Source: Haloglomus litoreum | GTDB taxonomy: Archaea; Halobacteriota; Halobacteria; Halobacteriales; Haloarculaceae | NCBI RefSeq assembly: GCF_029338515.1 | Contig: NZ_CP119988.1 | Span: 1,364,001 to 1,428,000 of the forward strand | Reading direction: 5' to 3' | DNA length: 64,000 nucleotides | Shown here: positions 1 to 8,665 of the stretch, piece after piece | How positions within the stretch are numbered: the stretch's first letter is position 1 | Layout: each line of letters opens with the position of its first letter | The notes under the pieces: generated by a model | Databases searched by the model: none | What the model saw: the letters and a program-made list of their open reading frames with translations, nothing else | Told to the model about the DNA's origin: nothing | Made by a program: the position numbers and the translations under genes

Positions 1-102
1 GGGGCCAACGACATTATCGAGGTTACCGAAATAGGTACTGAAGCAGCTGAAAATCTCGCCAGCGTACCCTTCAGTGGTGGGATCAATTCGAGACCAACTC
101 AT
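1..102 (-). CDS. hypothetical protein, N-terminal fragment (runs off window)
   Basis: An ATG at 102 on the minus strand opens a frame that stays open to the window edge (34 codons seen, beginning MSWSRIDPTTEG). It starts 6 nt after the stop of the receiver-domain gene, so it is probably the next gene of the same operon as the kinase and receiver. Too little is visible to name a family. Its position makes it a candidate effector of the cluster. Confidence 0.5.
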   Translation of the reverse strand, partial: MSWSRIDPTTEGYAGEIFSCFSTYFGNLDNVVGP

Positions 103-108
103 GTTTCT

Positions 109-1200
109 CTACTTCATCATCCAGGGTTTGTACTCAGCGTGCTTTGCGACGCTAACCCGGGATCTACTTGCGCCCATCGGGAGCCACCCCCCAGGGTTCT
201 TGGAGTGTGCCTCACAGACCGGTTCCTCCATCATAACACCGTAGAATCGCGCTTCGTGGTCGCCACCCTTTTCGCGGTCCTGGCATGTTGATTGACTAAT
301 CTCGTCACACCCGAATCGCTCGAAGAACTCACTTCCATCCGGCAACCCGTCGTCTTCTGGTGTCAAATTGTTCGCTCGAATTTGGTCGATTTTCGGTTTC
401 CACCACCATTTGCCTGCACCACTGAATGGTCCTTGATAAAGTGCGTCAGTAAGCGGCTCATGATACTGCTCGTCTTCGATGAACGTTTGGTGGTCAACGT
501 TTAGGTAGGCAGCAGTCGCTATCGGGTTTAATAGAGCGCCAGGGAATTTCAGCAGTTCGTTATAAATCCAATAACCTAGAAGCGTGATAAATCGACGATC
601 AAACTCGTCTTCTGTGGCATCGGGATCTGCCCCAACGATTGTTCTCGGGTTACCCCAGGCATACTGATCCATCTGTGATCGGACTGTTTCGTCCGCGCGT
701 AATATCTCTGGAATGGGGGAAGTCGATTCGCTTTCCTTTAGCTCCAAGTACGCATCGCGAATCTCTCTAAATCCTCGGGCAACGTTTGCTGTCTCGCTTG
801 CCAGCCATTCAATATCCTTACTCGGATCGAATTTGATTACGTCCTCTTCGTATTCTTCGATTCGTCGTTTTGCCTCGTCTTCATCTTTCCGTTCACGGTG
901 ATAGATACAGAGTGGAATGTTTTCATCACTACACATCTGCCGAACATCTTGTCTCCGGACATCGTGTTCATAATATCCGCGTAGATTCTGATCCAAGACG
1001 ACGAGTAGAGGATAAGTGGGATCTTGGATTTCCTCTTTGAGCGGTTCCAAAACATCAGGTGCTTCAATTAGCGTGTCTGGGTCAAATTCTTCAATTTGAA
1101 GGTCGCTACCCTCCGTTGCAGCCTCAAATCCGGTTTTAAATCTGTCACTCCTCTCTTTCACGTCCTCGAACAAGACGATACGTCTATCGTCAAGCGTCAT
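109..1200 (-). CDS. receiver-domain protein with unrecognised C-terminal domain
   Basis: 363 aa. Residues 1-130 look like a response-regulator receiver: acidic pair E12/D13, phospho-acceptor D70 at the end of a hydrophobic strand (LLVVLD), and a lysine near residue 123 (DVIKFDP). Residues about 200-363 form a separate domain I do not recognise. It has a WWW run and a C-x(8)-C ... H ... C-x-x-H pattern near the end that could bind metal. No DNA-binding HTH is apparent. The start codon overlaps the kinase stop (ATGA), so the pair is translationally coupled. Inferred role: the output protein of the adjacent kinase. The receiver assignment rests on key residues only; the output is unknown. Confidence 0.7.
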   Translation of the reverse strand: MTLDDRRIVLFEDVKERSDRFKTGFEAATEGSDLQIEEFDPDTLIEAPDVLEPLKEEIQDPTYPLLVVLDQNLRGYYEHDVRRQDVRQMCSDENIPLCIYHRERKDEDEAKRRIEEYEEDVIKFDPSKDIEWLASETANVARGFREIRDAYLELKESESTSPIPEILRADETVRSQMDQYAWGNPRTIVGADPDATEDEFDRRFITLLGYWIYNELLKFPGALLNPIATAAYLNVDHQTFIEDEQYHEPLTDALYQGPFSGAGKWWWKPKIDQIRANNLTPEDDGLPDGSEFFERFGCDEISQSTCQDREKGGDHEARFYGVMMEEPVCEAHSKNPGGWLPMGASRSRVSVAKHAEYKPWMMK

Positions 1201-3416
1201 AGTGGATACCGTACCTCGAAGGCCGTGCTATATGCCTCTGGCGCTGCGACCAACTCTATCTCCCCGTCCACATTATCTACGACTCGTTTGACAATGTACA
1301 GGCCTAACCCAGCGCCGACGCTTTCCGGACCTCCTGAATCCGTGGTCGAGTACAGCGGATCGAAAATCCGGTCCTCCTCTTCCTCAGGGATACCAGTTCC
1401 GTTATCGATGACACGTAGCTTATGGGTATCTGAGGTATTCTCAGCTTCGAACCGGATTTTGTTCCCTTCAGGTGGTGCTGATTCTTCGGAGACGGCCTTA
1501 ATCGCGTTCGTCAACAGGTTTGTGAGTACCCCAGAATAGAGTGCCACATTCATTTCTGGTCCGGATAGATCGAATTCAATCTCATTCTCTATTTCGATGT
1601 TATAAGCGGACAATCTCGATTCGAAGCGGTTGACTACGTGTCGTACTTGCGATTTAGGATTAATTTCCGACTCCTCTTGGCTCGAGAGCCTTTCCATGAA
1701 GTTTTCCGCATACCCGAGATGGCTTCTGAAGTCCGACACGAGGCGTTCCGTCTCATCAATTGTCTCTTGCAAATTCTCGCTCCGCTCTTTTTCCGGAATC
1801 GACCTCCACTGACGCAAGAGCTCCTCTGCGTTATCGAGAATATTCGACGACTCATGGCTCATGAAGGCCGTGACCGCACCGAGGAGATTCATCGACTCGA
1901 CCGCTTCACGCGCTTCGCGTTCGGCCTGTACAGACTCGGTGGCAACCTCTTCTATTTCTCTTACCTCAGATACGAGCTCCTCCTTATCATCTGGGTCAAT
2001 ACCGGTGCTCCGTTCGATATCTTCGATTGTGGACTGAGTCTGTTCCCCGAGCTCTGAGCGCTTTCGCTCAGCTCGTTCTATCCGCTGCCGTTTCTGCTCT
2101 TGTTTATTGACAATCGACAGGCCCTCAATTGCTCCGCGTATGATGGTCTGCAGTTGATTGAAGCCTTCGTTCTCAATGAACCCCTGTCGATCCATCGCAG
2201 GGACGAGCCGTTCCGGTTGTTCTTGGTCGCCACCACGATAGCTGGACACGTTCACCGCCCCCAGAAGGTTGCGCTTTCCTGGAAGCGCAAGCTGGGCTCG
2301 AGGAACACTGATGTTTAATTCATTCTCAGGGAACAGGCGCTCCGTTATCGGCGATCGCCACTCTCGCTCACGTCGGGCCTGCGATTCAGAGAGATTCAAC
2401 CAATCGTTCTCTCTATCACCGTAGGGTGGCATCCGGAATCCCTTATCAATGACTCGCACGCCGCCGTTCTCTTTTAACCACGAGGGGACTGAGCGACCGT
2501 CTAGCGTTTCCATACCGCGAAACTGCCCCTGGCTCATGTCGAAGTATCTAATTTCTCCATTCAAATGCGAAATATATGTCTCGTTGAGAGTATACGTAAA
2601 TTCCCGGTTCTTGTCCGCATTATTCTGGTGTTTGAACCGGTAGAGCACCGTATCTCCATCAAGTTCGATTTCAACTAGCGATGTCCAACGGTCATAGATT
2701 TCCTTAGCGGGGCTCTGAGCAACGCTCCCTTCTCCAGGGGGGGCAAAATAGACAGAAAAGCCGGGGTCGCCCTCAGCATCCTCGCTGACTACCTCCGACG
2801 GCTCCGGTTCGTACGGGGCAGAAACGATATCCAACACCTCTCCAGATGCCTCTTTGAGTTTCTCCTGTGACCAGTCTTCGCGAAGGTCCGTTATCTGGAG
2901 TGTCGTCCCCTCATCATCGCTGCTCGCATCGTCGTACAGGCGATACTCGATTTCCATCTCTCGGAGGCCAGATCCGCTCTCGAATTCCCGCCAGTCGAAC
3001 TCGGCGACCAAACGCCGGTACTCGTCTTCGGTCGGATCCTTGGCAACTGATTCGAGTTCTAACTCTAGTCCCAGATTACGAACTGCGAAGCGGCCGACGC
3101 CCTTGGACCCTGTAACCTCGCGACCGTAGCGTCGTGATTCCGGATTGCGGCTTCGATTCGATGTCGCTATCGTCATCCAGTTTTCGCTGAACTCCCGCTC
3201 CGTCATCCCATGCCCGTCGTCCTTGACGACTAGCGTCTCGTTCTCGTTTTCAAGCCAGATGTTGCACTTGGTGGCATCGGCGTCGTATGCGTTTTTGATG
3301 AGTTCTGTAAGTGCAACTTGGGTTGATGCGATGAGCCGTTCGCCGAGTTCGGAGAGCAACTGGCTATCGCTAGAGAAACGGGCCTGCTCCCGAGTAATGA
3401 GCCCAGATTGCGCCAT
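1197..3416 (-). CDS. histidine kinase-like protein with two GHKL ATPase domains
   Basis: 739 aa from the chosen ATG at 3416. The N-terminal GHKL/Hsp90-MORC-like ATPase has an N box (ELIKNAYDADA, N42), DDGHGM at 66-71 and a lid GSKGVGRFA at 103-111. A coiled coil follows. The C-terminal half looks like a histidine kinase core: H521 in SHE, N637 in LLTNAIKA, DNGTG at 671-675 and GAGLGLYIV at 701-709. No membrane segment is seen, so it is probably cytoplasmic. An upstream in-frame start at 3461 is rejected because a TATA box lies between it and 3416 at leaderless spacing. It overlaps the receiver gene by ATGA and follows the methylase gene by 166 nt. Confidence 0.82.
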   Translation of the reverse strand: MAQSGLITREQARFSSDSQLLSELGERLIASTQVALTELIKNAYDADATKCNIWLENENETLVVKDDGHGMTEREFSENWMTIATSNRSRNPESRRYGREVTGSKGVGRFAVRNLGLELELESVAKDPTEDEYRRLVAEFDWREFESGSGLREMEIEYRLYDDASSDDEGTTLQITDLREDWSQEKLKEASGEVLDIVSAPYEPEPSEVVSEDAEGDPGFSVYFAPPGEGSVAQSPAKEIYDRWTSLVEIELDGDTVLYRFKHQNNADKNREFTYTLNETYISHLNGEIRYFDMSQGQFRGMETLDGRSVPSWLKENGGVRVIDKGFRMPPYGDRENDWLNLSESQARREREWRSPITERLFPENELNISVPRAQLALPGKRNLLGAVNVSSYRGGDQEQPERLVPAMDRQGFIENEGFNQLQTIIRGAIEGLSIVNKQEQKRQRIERAERKRSELGEQTQSTIEDIERSTGIDPDDKEELVSEVREIEEVATESVQAEREAREAVESMNLLGAVTAFMSHESSNILDNAEELLRQWRSIPEKERSENLQETIDETERLVSDFRSHLGYAENFMERLSSQEESEINPKSQVRHVVNRFESRLSAYNIEIENEIEFDLSGPEMNVALYSGVLTNLLTNAIKAVSEESAPPEGNKIRFEAENTSDTHKLRVIDNGTGIPEEEEDRIFDPLYSTTDSGGPESVGAGLGLYIVKRVVDNVDGEIELVAAPEAYSTAFEVRYPL

Positions 3417-3443
3417 GGTTAGTTGACCGACCTTGCTGGCGGC

Positions 3444-3451
3444 TATATAAA
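3444..3451 (-). promoter_or_regulatory. TATA box of the kinase-receiver operon
   Basis: TTTATATA on the minus strand lies 27 nt before the ATG at 3416, the spacing expected for a leaderless haloarchaeal transcript. It decides the kinase start and shows that the kinase-receiver pair can be transcribed without the methylase. Confidence 0.65.
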
Positions 3452-3582
3452 TAGCTTTCACCCGGACGGGATTCTCTCACTGTCCTTTGTCTGAATCTCT
3501 CAGATGGGTCTCCGGTCACACCCCCTATCCAGTCTTTTCCGTTACTGTACTAGGGACACAGACCCGCTCAATCTCACGAACC

Positions 3583-5694
3583 CTATTCGAGGCCGAGTAT
3601 GTCTCGAACGGTATCGTCTAGCCTCGAGGAAACATCTTCGACGTCCTGTCCACTATCAAGTCCCTCACAAAGGTCGGAATATGCTGCTGCCAGCCGTTTG
3701 GCTTCGTCCCTCGGCAATTCCCTTGTGTCGATTATGGGGACGTCCTTGAGCTCGTTTGGTTCGATTTTATGTAGCCCACGGGCGTACGTCCGTCCACTCC
3801 GCTTCGTGATTTCATCGGCGACGCTGCTGTTCAAGTATGCCAACAACGCCTCTACCTCCGTATCGTCGAACCCATCGAGTGTGATATTGTGGAGGTTGTT
3901 CAGGGTCCGGATATCAGCCCCATTTCGGATGAACCGAAATCCATCCTTGCTCATGTACGTGGCCACGATGTCCGGGGTTGCCCGCCAATCAACCGCGTAC
4001 CAGGGGTCACGGTTGTCAGCTAAGTAACTTTTGTCAGCCCCAATCTCACGTCCGTGGTCGAGATACGACTGTAACGCTTCGTCCTCAACGTTTCTGAGCT
4101 TCTCATCGTCATCATAGCAGTAGAGCAGCCACACTTCGTCACCACCCTCTCTCCGCGACTCCCAGTGATCGTCGGTGAACTCCAGCTGTTTGAACCCACT
4201 CGTCCGGCGGATGAGCCTCGCGAGGTGAGACCGGTCGAGGTTCCACTCTTCAACCTCGCTCTGAGTCAAACAAAAGTAGTCGTTCTTTCCAGTCGCGATA
4301 CCGCGTTTGATATCCGCCACCTGACGGAAGGGGGTCAGTCCCGGAATTGAATCCACCTCCTCCGGGTTGACGTAGTTCCGCCAGTCGTTTTCAACTAACA
4401 GTTCATGCTGGGCAGCTCGATTCACCAGGCCGAACTCGGTCTCCCCCGTCATCGCGCCGTCGACGGCGGCAAGGAGCGTCTCGACGGCGGGCCATTCGTC
4501 TACCTTGATGAACGCTGTATCGTGGTCATCACCAATCGCCCGCTTTTCGAGTAGAGTGATGCAGGGCATGACGTCTGCAGCCCCAAACACCGGCGTGTCC
4601 AAATCGAGGAAGACGAACGCCTGAATCGCAAAACGGTCGAGCAGAAACGCTCGGAGGGTCTCTCCATAAACGGTATCGAAGAACCGGGACGGAGTGATGA
4701 ATGCCATCCGCCCCCCTTGCCCAAGGAACTGCTCGGAATGGGCGAAAAAGTACGCGAACAGCGGCGACTGGCCAGTGATGGAGACCCCTGCCTCTGCATC
4801 GAGGATTCTATTGTACCGGCCGCGGCCCTCGTCAAGAGCGTGGCTCCGAGAGTACGGCGGATTGGCGACAATCGCATCTACTTCGGGAATCCGTTTCGGG
4901 TTCCGCTGGTCGAGACGCGTCGACGAGCCATCGACGAAGGTATCCATATAGTCCGAGTGATGAAAGTTCGGCGACCCATCCCCATTCTCGAGCTTCAACC
5001 CTGCAGAGGCCATGACGATCGCTAAAGCGTTTACATCCACGCCCCACATCTCAGTTACCTTGCTGGGCTCCGGGGCTGCCTGCTTCTCGTCGTACATGCA
5101 GGCAGTCAACACGCCAGCGCCGATGCCCGGATCGAGCACCTCATCATCGCCAGCAGTCACGGCCCAGGCGGCCATGAATTCGCCCACGTGCCGGGGGGTA
5201 CGGAACTGCCCTCGTTCCCGGCGAATTTCGGGCGGAACGAGGTTTTCGAATAGCTCGCCGATTGCATCTGTGGGCATTTCGAGGCCACGAACGTGCTTTC
5301 GGGTATCCAACAGAGGGGCGAACAACTCCGCGTCGATTCCCTTGACAAGGGTATCGAGCGGGTTCTCGCTGAATGCTTCGTCATCGGTCTCTGCCCCGGC
5401 CTGAATCAATTCTGCGTAGATATCGTCGGTCTCAGCGAGCGGCTCCAGTGCTTCCGATTCCTCCTGATAAATCTGATAGAGCGTAGACTTCAGCAACCGG
5501 TTGAAGGCCGCGAGATTGCACATGAGTCGGTCCGGATTTCCGGCCCCAGTGACACCGAAGTCGGCCATCCAGTCGTTCACTGACGCTGTCCGGTCGTCGG
5601 GAAACTGGAGGTATTCGTAGATTTCACTCCCGACATCCCTTATTTCACCCTCTATCTCCTCTATTCCGTCCGGAGGTGACAGCTGACGGCTCAT
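3583..5694 (-). CDS. N6-adenine DNA methyltransferase
   Basis: 703 aa. Residues 160-175 hold the RGQFRTP helix usual before motif I. Motif I (SAM binding) is DPGIGAG at 188-194 and the catalytic motif IV is NPPY at 278-281, which identifies an N6-adenine (gamma-class, TaqI-like) methylase. The roughly 250 C-terminal residues resemble a TaqI/type IIG target-recognition region. No nuclease motif is evident in the 150-residue N-terminus, so it is probably methylase only. It is encoded on the same strand just before the kinase-receiver operon. Likely role: modifies host DNA as the self mark of a restriction or defence system. Orphan methylase is the alternative. Confidence 0.85.
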   Translation of the reverse strand: MSRQLSPPDGIEEIEGEIRDVGSEIYEYLQFPDDRTASVNDWMADFGVTGAGNPDRLMCNLAAFNRLLKSTLYQIYQEESEALEPLAETDDIYAELIQAGAETDDEAFSENPLDTLVKGIDAELFAPLLDTRKHVRGLEMPTDAIGELFENLVPPEIRRERGQFRTPRHVGEFMAAWAVTAGDDEVLDPGIGAGVLTACMYDEKQAAPEPSKVTEMWGVDVNALAIVMASAGLKLENGDGSPNFHHSDYMDTFVDGSSTRLDQRNPKRIPEVDAIVANPPYSRSHALDEGRGRYNRILDAEAGVSITGQSPLFAYFFAHSEQFLGQGGRMAFITPSRFFDTVYGETLRAFLLDRFAIQAFVFLDLDTPVFGAADVMPCITLLEKRAIGDDHDTAFIKVDEWPAVETLLAAVDGAMTGETEFGLVNRAAQHELLVENDWRNYVNPEEVDSIPGLTPFRQVADIKRGIATGKNDYFCLTQSEVEEWNLDRSHLARLIRRTSGFKQLEFTDDHWESRREGGDEVWLLYCYDDDEKLRNVEDEALQSYLDHGREIGADKSYLADNRDPWYAVDWRATPDIVATYMSKDGFRFIRNGADIRTLNNLHNITLDGFDDTEVEALLAYLNSSVADEITKRSGRTYARGLHKIEPNELKDVPIIDTRELPRDEAKRLAAAYSDLCEGLDSGQDVEDVSSRLDDTVRDILGLE

Positions 5695-5698
5695 CTTA

Positions 5699-6123
5699 GC
5701 TGGTGGTTGGTCGGCCCCAATGGTGCATGGATAGAGTAGTTTGACTGTCGGCGCTCCACATCTTCAACCTATCCAACCCGCTTGGAGTCCTGCACTCGCC
5801 ATGATTTAACCTGGAAAGCAAGGTTAGATTTGCAACGGGTAACCGGACCGATCTGAAAGCTGTGCCCCTTAAATCGGCGGATTTCGTTCCGTCCGCGCCT
5901 CCTGAAACAGATCGAGAGAGGTATGTTTTGATAGAGTCACCTGAATCGAAGGTGGCCTCCGGTCGGTGCTCCTCAGGATACACGACTACATACTACTAGG
6001 GGGGCATGATAAACCTCCGGAGACGTGCCCTTAGCAAGGTACCGGCAGTGTTGATCCGGAACAACAGGGGTGCTTGCCCTCTTACCACTGTTACAGTGGC
6101 AGTACCATCTCTTAATTGAGCTA
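5699..6123. other. intergenic region, no convincing gene
   Basis: A minus-strand open frame (5696-5983, 95 codons) ends next to the methylase start but has no recognisable features. The region should contain the methylase promoter; I could not pick a clear TATA box. No repeat seen. Confidence 0.4.
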
Positions 6124-6329
6124 TCAGCACTCATGCTCGCGAAGCCGTTCGCGAGTCCCCATTACCCCACAGGCCGGGCACTGCTCGATAGGCGCGCCGA
6201 GGTCCGGCGCCCGCTCTCGCAGTACGGCGCGCAACTCGTCGCGGACTTCAGCATTCCGGGTAAGTCGACTCGCCTTCCGGACTCGCGCCCGGACGAACTG
6301 CCAATCCGGCCGGGATCGAGTTCGCTCAT
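6124..6329 (-). pseudogene. frameshifted copy 1 of the 68-aa zinc-finger gene
   Basis: This corresponds to intact genes at 12817-13038 and 15850-16056. The ATG (6329) still overlaps the stop of the preceding small gene, but relative to copy 3 one base is missing near codon 7. The conserved frame (PDWQFVRARVRKASRL through CPACG) is therefore no longer joined to the start. The remainder, including the CPAC and H-x-C zinc ligands, is well preserved in the shifted frame, which suggests recent decay. Confidence 0.7.
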
Positions 6330-6463
6330 GCGAACACCTTGCCAGGCTCCTCACATCCCTCGGCGTGCCTGCCCCCACGCCGGAGCTCGCACAAGTTCTC
6401 GCACGTACTCCCACAGCCGAGGCCCCGGCGAAATGCCCGCCTACCAACGACGTTGAGATCCAT
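6326..6463 (-). CDS. small zinc-finger-like protein, copy 1 (degenerate)
   Basis: 45 aa, ATG at 6463. Its C-terminal half matches the small proteins at 13035-13217 and 16053-16175 (LGCG ... HAEGCEEPG). In the other copies the metal site is CxxC ... HxxxC; here the first Cys is Gly (RGLGCG) and the middle of the domain has drifted, with two extra Cys. Its stop overlaps the start of the next (broken) gene by ATGA as in the other copies. It may no longer fold around zinc. Confidence 0.5.
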   Translation of the reverse strand: MDLNVVGRRAFRRGLGCGSTCENLCELRRGGRHAEGCEEPGKVFA

Positions 6464-6491
6464 CCCACGAGGCCCCTATCCGAGACGACGC

Positions 6492-7436
6492 CTACCGCGG
6501 TGGCCACCAATCCAGTGCCGCGTTGTGCTGCTCGATATGTTCATCAGCCACCAGGGACAGCTCCTCTACTTTCTCCCCGTGTCGGCCGGTCAACGAGAGT
6601 TGGAGTGACTCACTCGTAGTCTCGAACTCCGGGTTGAGCCATATCCGTCCGGATTCATCGAAGGTCCAGAGCCCGGCGTCGAAGGCCATGTGATGGGTCC
6701 AGTCCAGCAGGACGACGTTCTCGATATCTTCGGCCAGCTGCTGGTGGTCGGCCCGGCCGAGGATATGCGAGACGGTAAGCAGGTCCGCGTGTTCGATGCC
6801 AGAGAGCGGGCAGCGGTGCTCGAACCGTTCGAAGACGGCCCGTCTGAACTCGGCGCTCACGTGCACCTGCGTCCGGCGCGATTCCGAGAGCGTCCCGGAC
6901 GTGTCCTCACTCGCTCCGCCTCGGTCTGCCGGCTGTGTCCCGGAGTCAGTGGCCGTTGGTTGCGGGACGGTATCTGGTTCCGTCGCATACTGGAACACTG
7001 CGTCCCAATCATCGACGTATTTGGCGAGTGGCCCCGAGTACTGGCCGTCGCCTTCGATCCAGATCTTCTGGTCGCCTTTGGAGTAGGTCTCCTCCTCGAT
7101 CAGGTGTTGGGTGAGGAAGATGAAATGGTGCTCGTCGGGGTCGAACTCGTGTTTGTCCCAGACGTCGAGCGTGATGTTGACGACCGCTCGCTCGGAGCCC
7201 TGCTCGATTTTCTCGACTTCGCGGTTGTAGCGATGCCAGATGTGCTTCTGGCCCTGTTCGTTTTCGTACTCGCGACTTTTGCCTTCGGAGTACCGGACCT
7301 TCCCGATGACGCCGGGGTCCTCCCCGAGCTGGAAGTGGAAGATGCGGCCGTCGAGATCCGTATCGATGTAGACCCCTCGCTCTCGGGCTTGTTGCTCCAA
7401 AAGTGCCAGCCAGTCCTTCGTCGCTTGCGGTGGCAT
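6492..7436 (-). CDS. HNH endonuclease, copy 1
   Basis: 314 aa from ATG 7436. An in-frame ATG nine codons earlier is not conserved in the second copy, so the shorter start is preferred. The N-terminal half (1-155) is an unrecognised domain with HIWHRYNREV and a WDKHEFDPDEHHF segment. A low-complexity linker spans about 155-190. The C-terminal HNH domain has RCPLSG, SHI (H224), N240 and THHMAFDAG. The domain arrangement resembles type IV-like or modification-dependent HNH restriction nucleases, but the N-terminal reader is not identified. The gene heads cassette copy 1 and is almost the same sequence as 13202-14146. Confidence 0.78.
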   Translation of the reverse strand: MPPQATKDWLALLEQQARERGVYIDTDLDGRIFHFQLGEDPGVIGKVRYSEGKSREYENEQGQKHIWHRYNREVEKIEQGSERAVVNITLDVWDKHEFDPDEHHFIFLTQHLIEEETYSKGDQKIWIEGDGQYSGPLAKYVDDWDAVFQYATEPDTVPQPTATDSGTQPADRGGASEDTSGTLSESRRTQVHVSAEFRRAVFERFEHRCPLSGIEHADLLTVSHILGRADHQQLAEDIENVVLLDWTHHMAFDAGLWTFDESGRIWLNPEFETTSESLQLSLTGRHGEKVEELSLVADEHIEQHNAALDWWPPR

Positions 7437-7621
7437 TGCTGTGTGGTCCGGCGGGAGGTTCATTTCAGTACCGGGCCAGTCGGCTCTACGGCCTTCACCA
7501 AGCGAGGTGACCTACTTTGAAACGACCGGGTGGAGAGCTGTCGAACAGCAGTCTTAGCTGCTCTTGTGGGCGATGTGAGTAAGCACATGGATTAAGTGCC
7601 GAACGTTGCCTACGACTTGGT

Positions 7622-7774
7622 ATGGGCACGGAGCCACGAGACGTGGGCGACTTCGAGGGCGTCGAGCCTGCCGCCCACCCTGTTGTTCCCGAAGGTGTTC
7701 TCCGTGGCATCAACGATCTCGCTGCTGGTCGGACGGTCAGCAACGCAGAACTCGACGACAGCCTCAAGTTCTAA
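7622..7774 (+). CDS. small acidic protein (50 aa)
   Basis: ATG 7622 to TAA 7774. The product begins MGTEPRDVGDFEGV and ends GINDLAAGRTVSNAELDDSL plus KF. From memory, small haloarchaeal proteins with a C-terminal G-(I/x)-D-x-x-x-GRT-x-S-x-x-(D/E)-L-D-x-x-LKF pattern often sit beside toxin- or PIN-like genes or on plasmids; no partner is intact here. The composition is acidic and in the correct frame for haloarchaeal codon use, unlike the overlapping frames. Function unknown. Confidence 0.6.
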   Translation: MGTEPRDVGDFEGVEPAAHPVVPEGVLRGINDLAAGRTVSNAELDDSLKF

Positions 7775-7844
7775 TCCCGGGGCTGCTGAGTGCCCCGGAT
7801 TTCGCTCTCTGACAACTAACGGCGCCTCATTCTTCCCGCCGAGT

Positions 7845-8205
7845 ATGTACGTCGACGGCTGGCGCAGCGGGACCGAGTACAAGGTGCTTGAGCCGTTGCT
7901 CCATCGGCTGGGCTTACGGGCACAAGTCAAGCGCAGCGTCGCCCACGACGAGTTCCACGAGCTCGTCCGGCAGCATCATGAGCCGTTCGTCGTCGTCCTG
8001 GACGAGGTCGACCGGCTGGAGGCGCAGACGCTGCTGCGCGAACTCATCGAGCATTCCGAGGCGGTTGTGGTCGCGATTACGACCGACGCCGACCGCTGGG
8101 TCGGCACGCTCGAGCCACGCCTGCAGTCTCGGGTGACCGACCTCCGGCCGCTGGCGGTCGATGCCTACGACACCGAGACGCTGGCGGATATCCTCAGCCC
8201 CCGGG
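7845..8205 (+). pseudogene. orc1/cdc6 AAA+ middle fragment
   Basis: The frame starting MYVDGW and running through VVVLDEVDRLEAQTLL (Walker B region) and LEPRLQSRV (sensor-like) matches the centre of haloarchaeal Orc1/Cdc6 replication initiators. The Walker A part is absent here; it is found at 11645-11869. The winged-helix C-terminus is missing because the frame runs directly into an integrase remnant. This is a dead gene fragment. Confidence 0.7.
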
Positions 8206-8608
8206 CCGCGCGGGCGTTGGCTGGTGGCGTGGGGCGCGCTGGGGGTGGCGAGTTGCGCTGGAGTGAGGTCGGCGAGTGCTGGTTCCTCGAGGTCCGGGCC
8301 AAGAACACCGCTGGGGGTGGGCCGACGGTTCGAGACGCCTGGATGCTCGAGCCGGTCGAGGCCAACGTGCGGCGGGTCTCACGGGAGCGTGGGCGGGGGA
8401 GTGGCGCGTCGTGGGTGCAGGCTTCGAAATCGAGTGTGCGCCGGTGGGTGACGGCGGCCGCTGGGGAGGTGGCCGAGGACGCCAGCCAGCCCGAGCGGTG
8501 GCGTGAGGTCAGCAGTCACGACCTTCGGCGGTCGTGGGCGACGTACCATCTTGTCGAGCGGCAGACGACGTCCGGACGATGATGGCCATCGGGTGGGGGA
8601 GTGAGTAA
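8206..8608 (+). pseudogene. tyrosine integrase C-terminal remnant
   Basis: Continuous with the orc1 fragment, the frame switches to integrase-like sequence: ELRWSEV, KNTAGGGPTVRDAW, SSVRRWV and HDLRRSWATYHL (the H-x-L-R-R catalytic box). At about 8570 the expected continuation (DVRTMMAIGWGSE) is found in another frame, ending at TAA 8606-8608. There is therefore a frameshift, and the tail with the catalytic Tyr is lost. It is a non-functional relic of a plasmid or virus integrase. Confidence 0.68.
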
Positions 8609-8665
8609 CCTCTCCATCAGACGTTCGTAGCATCCTTTTTTGTGAATGGACAGTGGCCTTCTGGC

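Larger units (their letters stand above)
6124..7500. repeat. 1.4-kb direct repeat, left copy (HNH cassette)
   Basis: This segment and 12817-14215 are clearly homologous along most of their length in the same orientation: HNH gene, small zinc-finger gene, 68-aa zinc-finger gene, and about 50 nt before the HNH start. They are separated by about 5.3 kb. Similarity is high in the HNH gene and drops in the small genes of the left copy. Confidence 0.75.

Noticed and set aside
5696-5983. 95-codon ORF just before the methylase gene
   Set aside because: Good position but no domain, no homologous feel and no clear promoter; likely chance.
7610-7930. Minus-strand 106-codon ORF that resembles a winged helix
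   Set aside because: It overlaps the better supported small gene and orc1 fragment on the plus strand and its helix pattern is weak.
7596-8582. Single 328-aa gene
   Set aside because: It joins unrelated sequence, an Orc1 middle part and an integrase tail; better described as fused gene remnants, with a separate small gene in another frame at 7622-7774.
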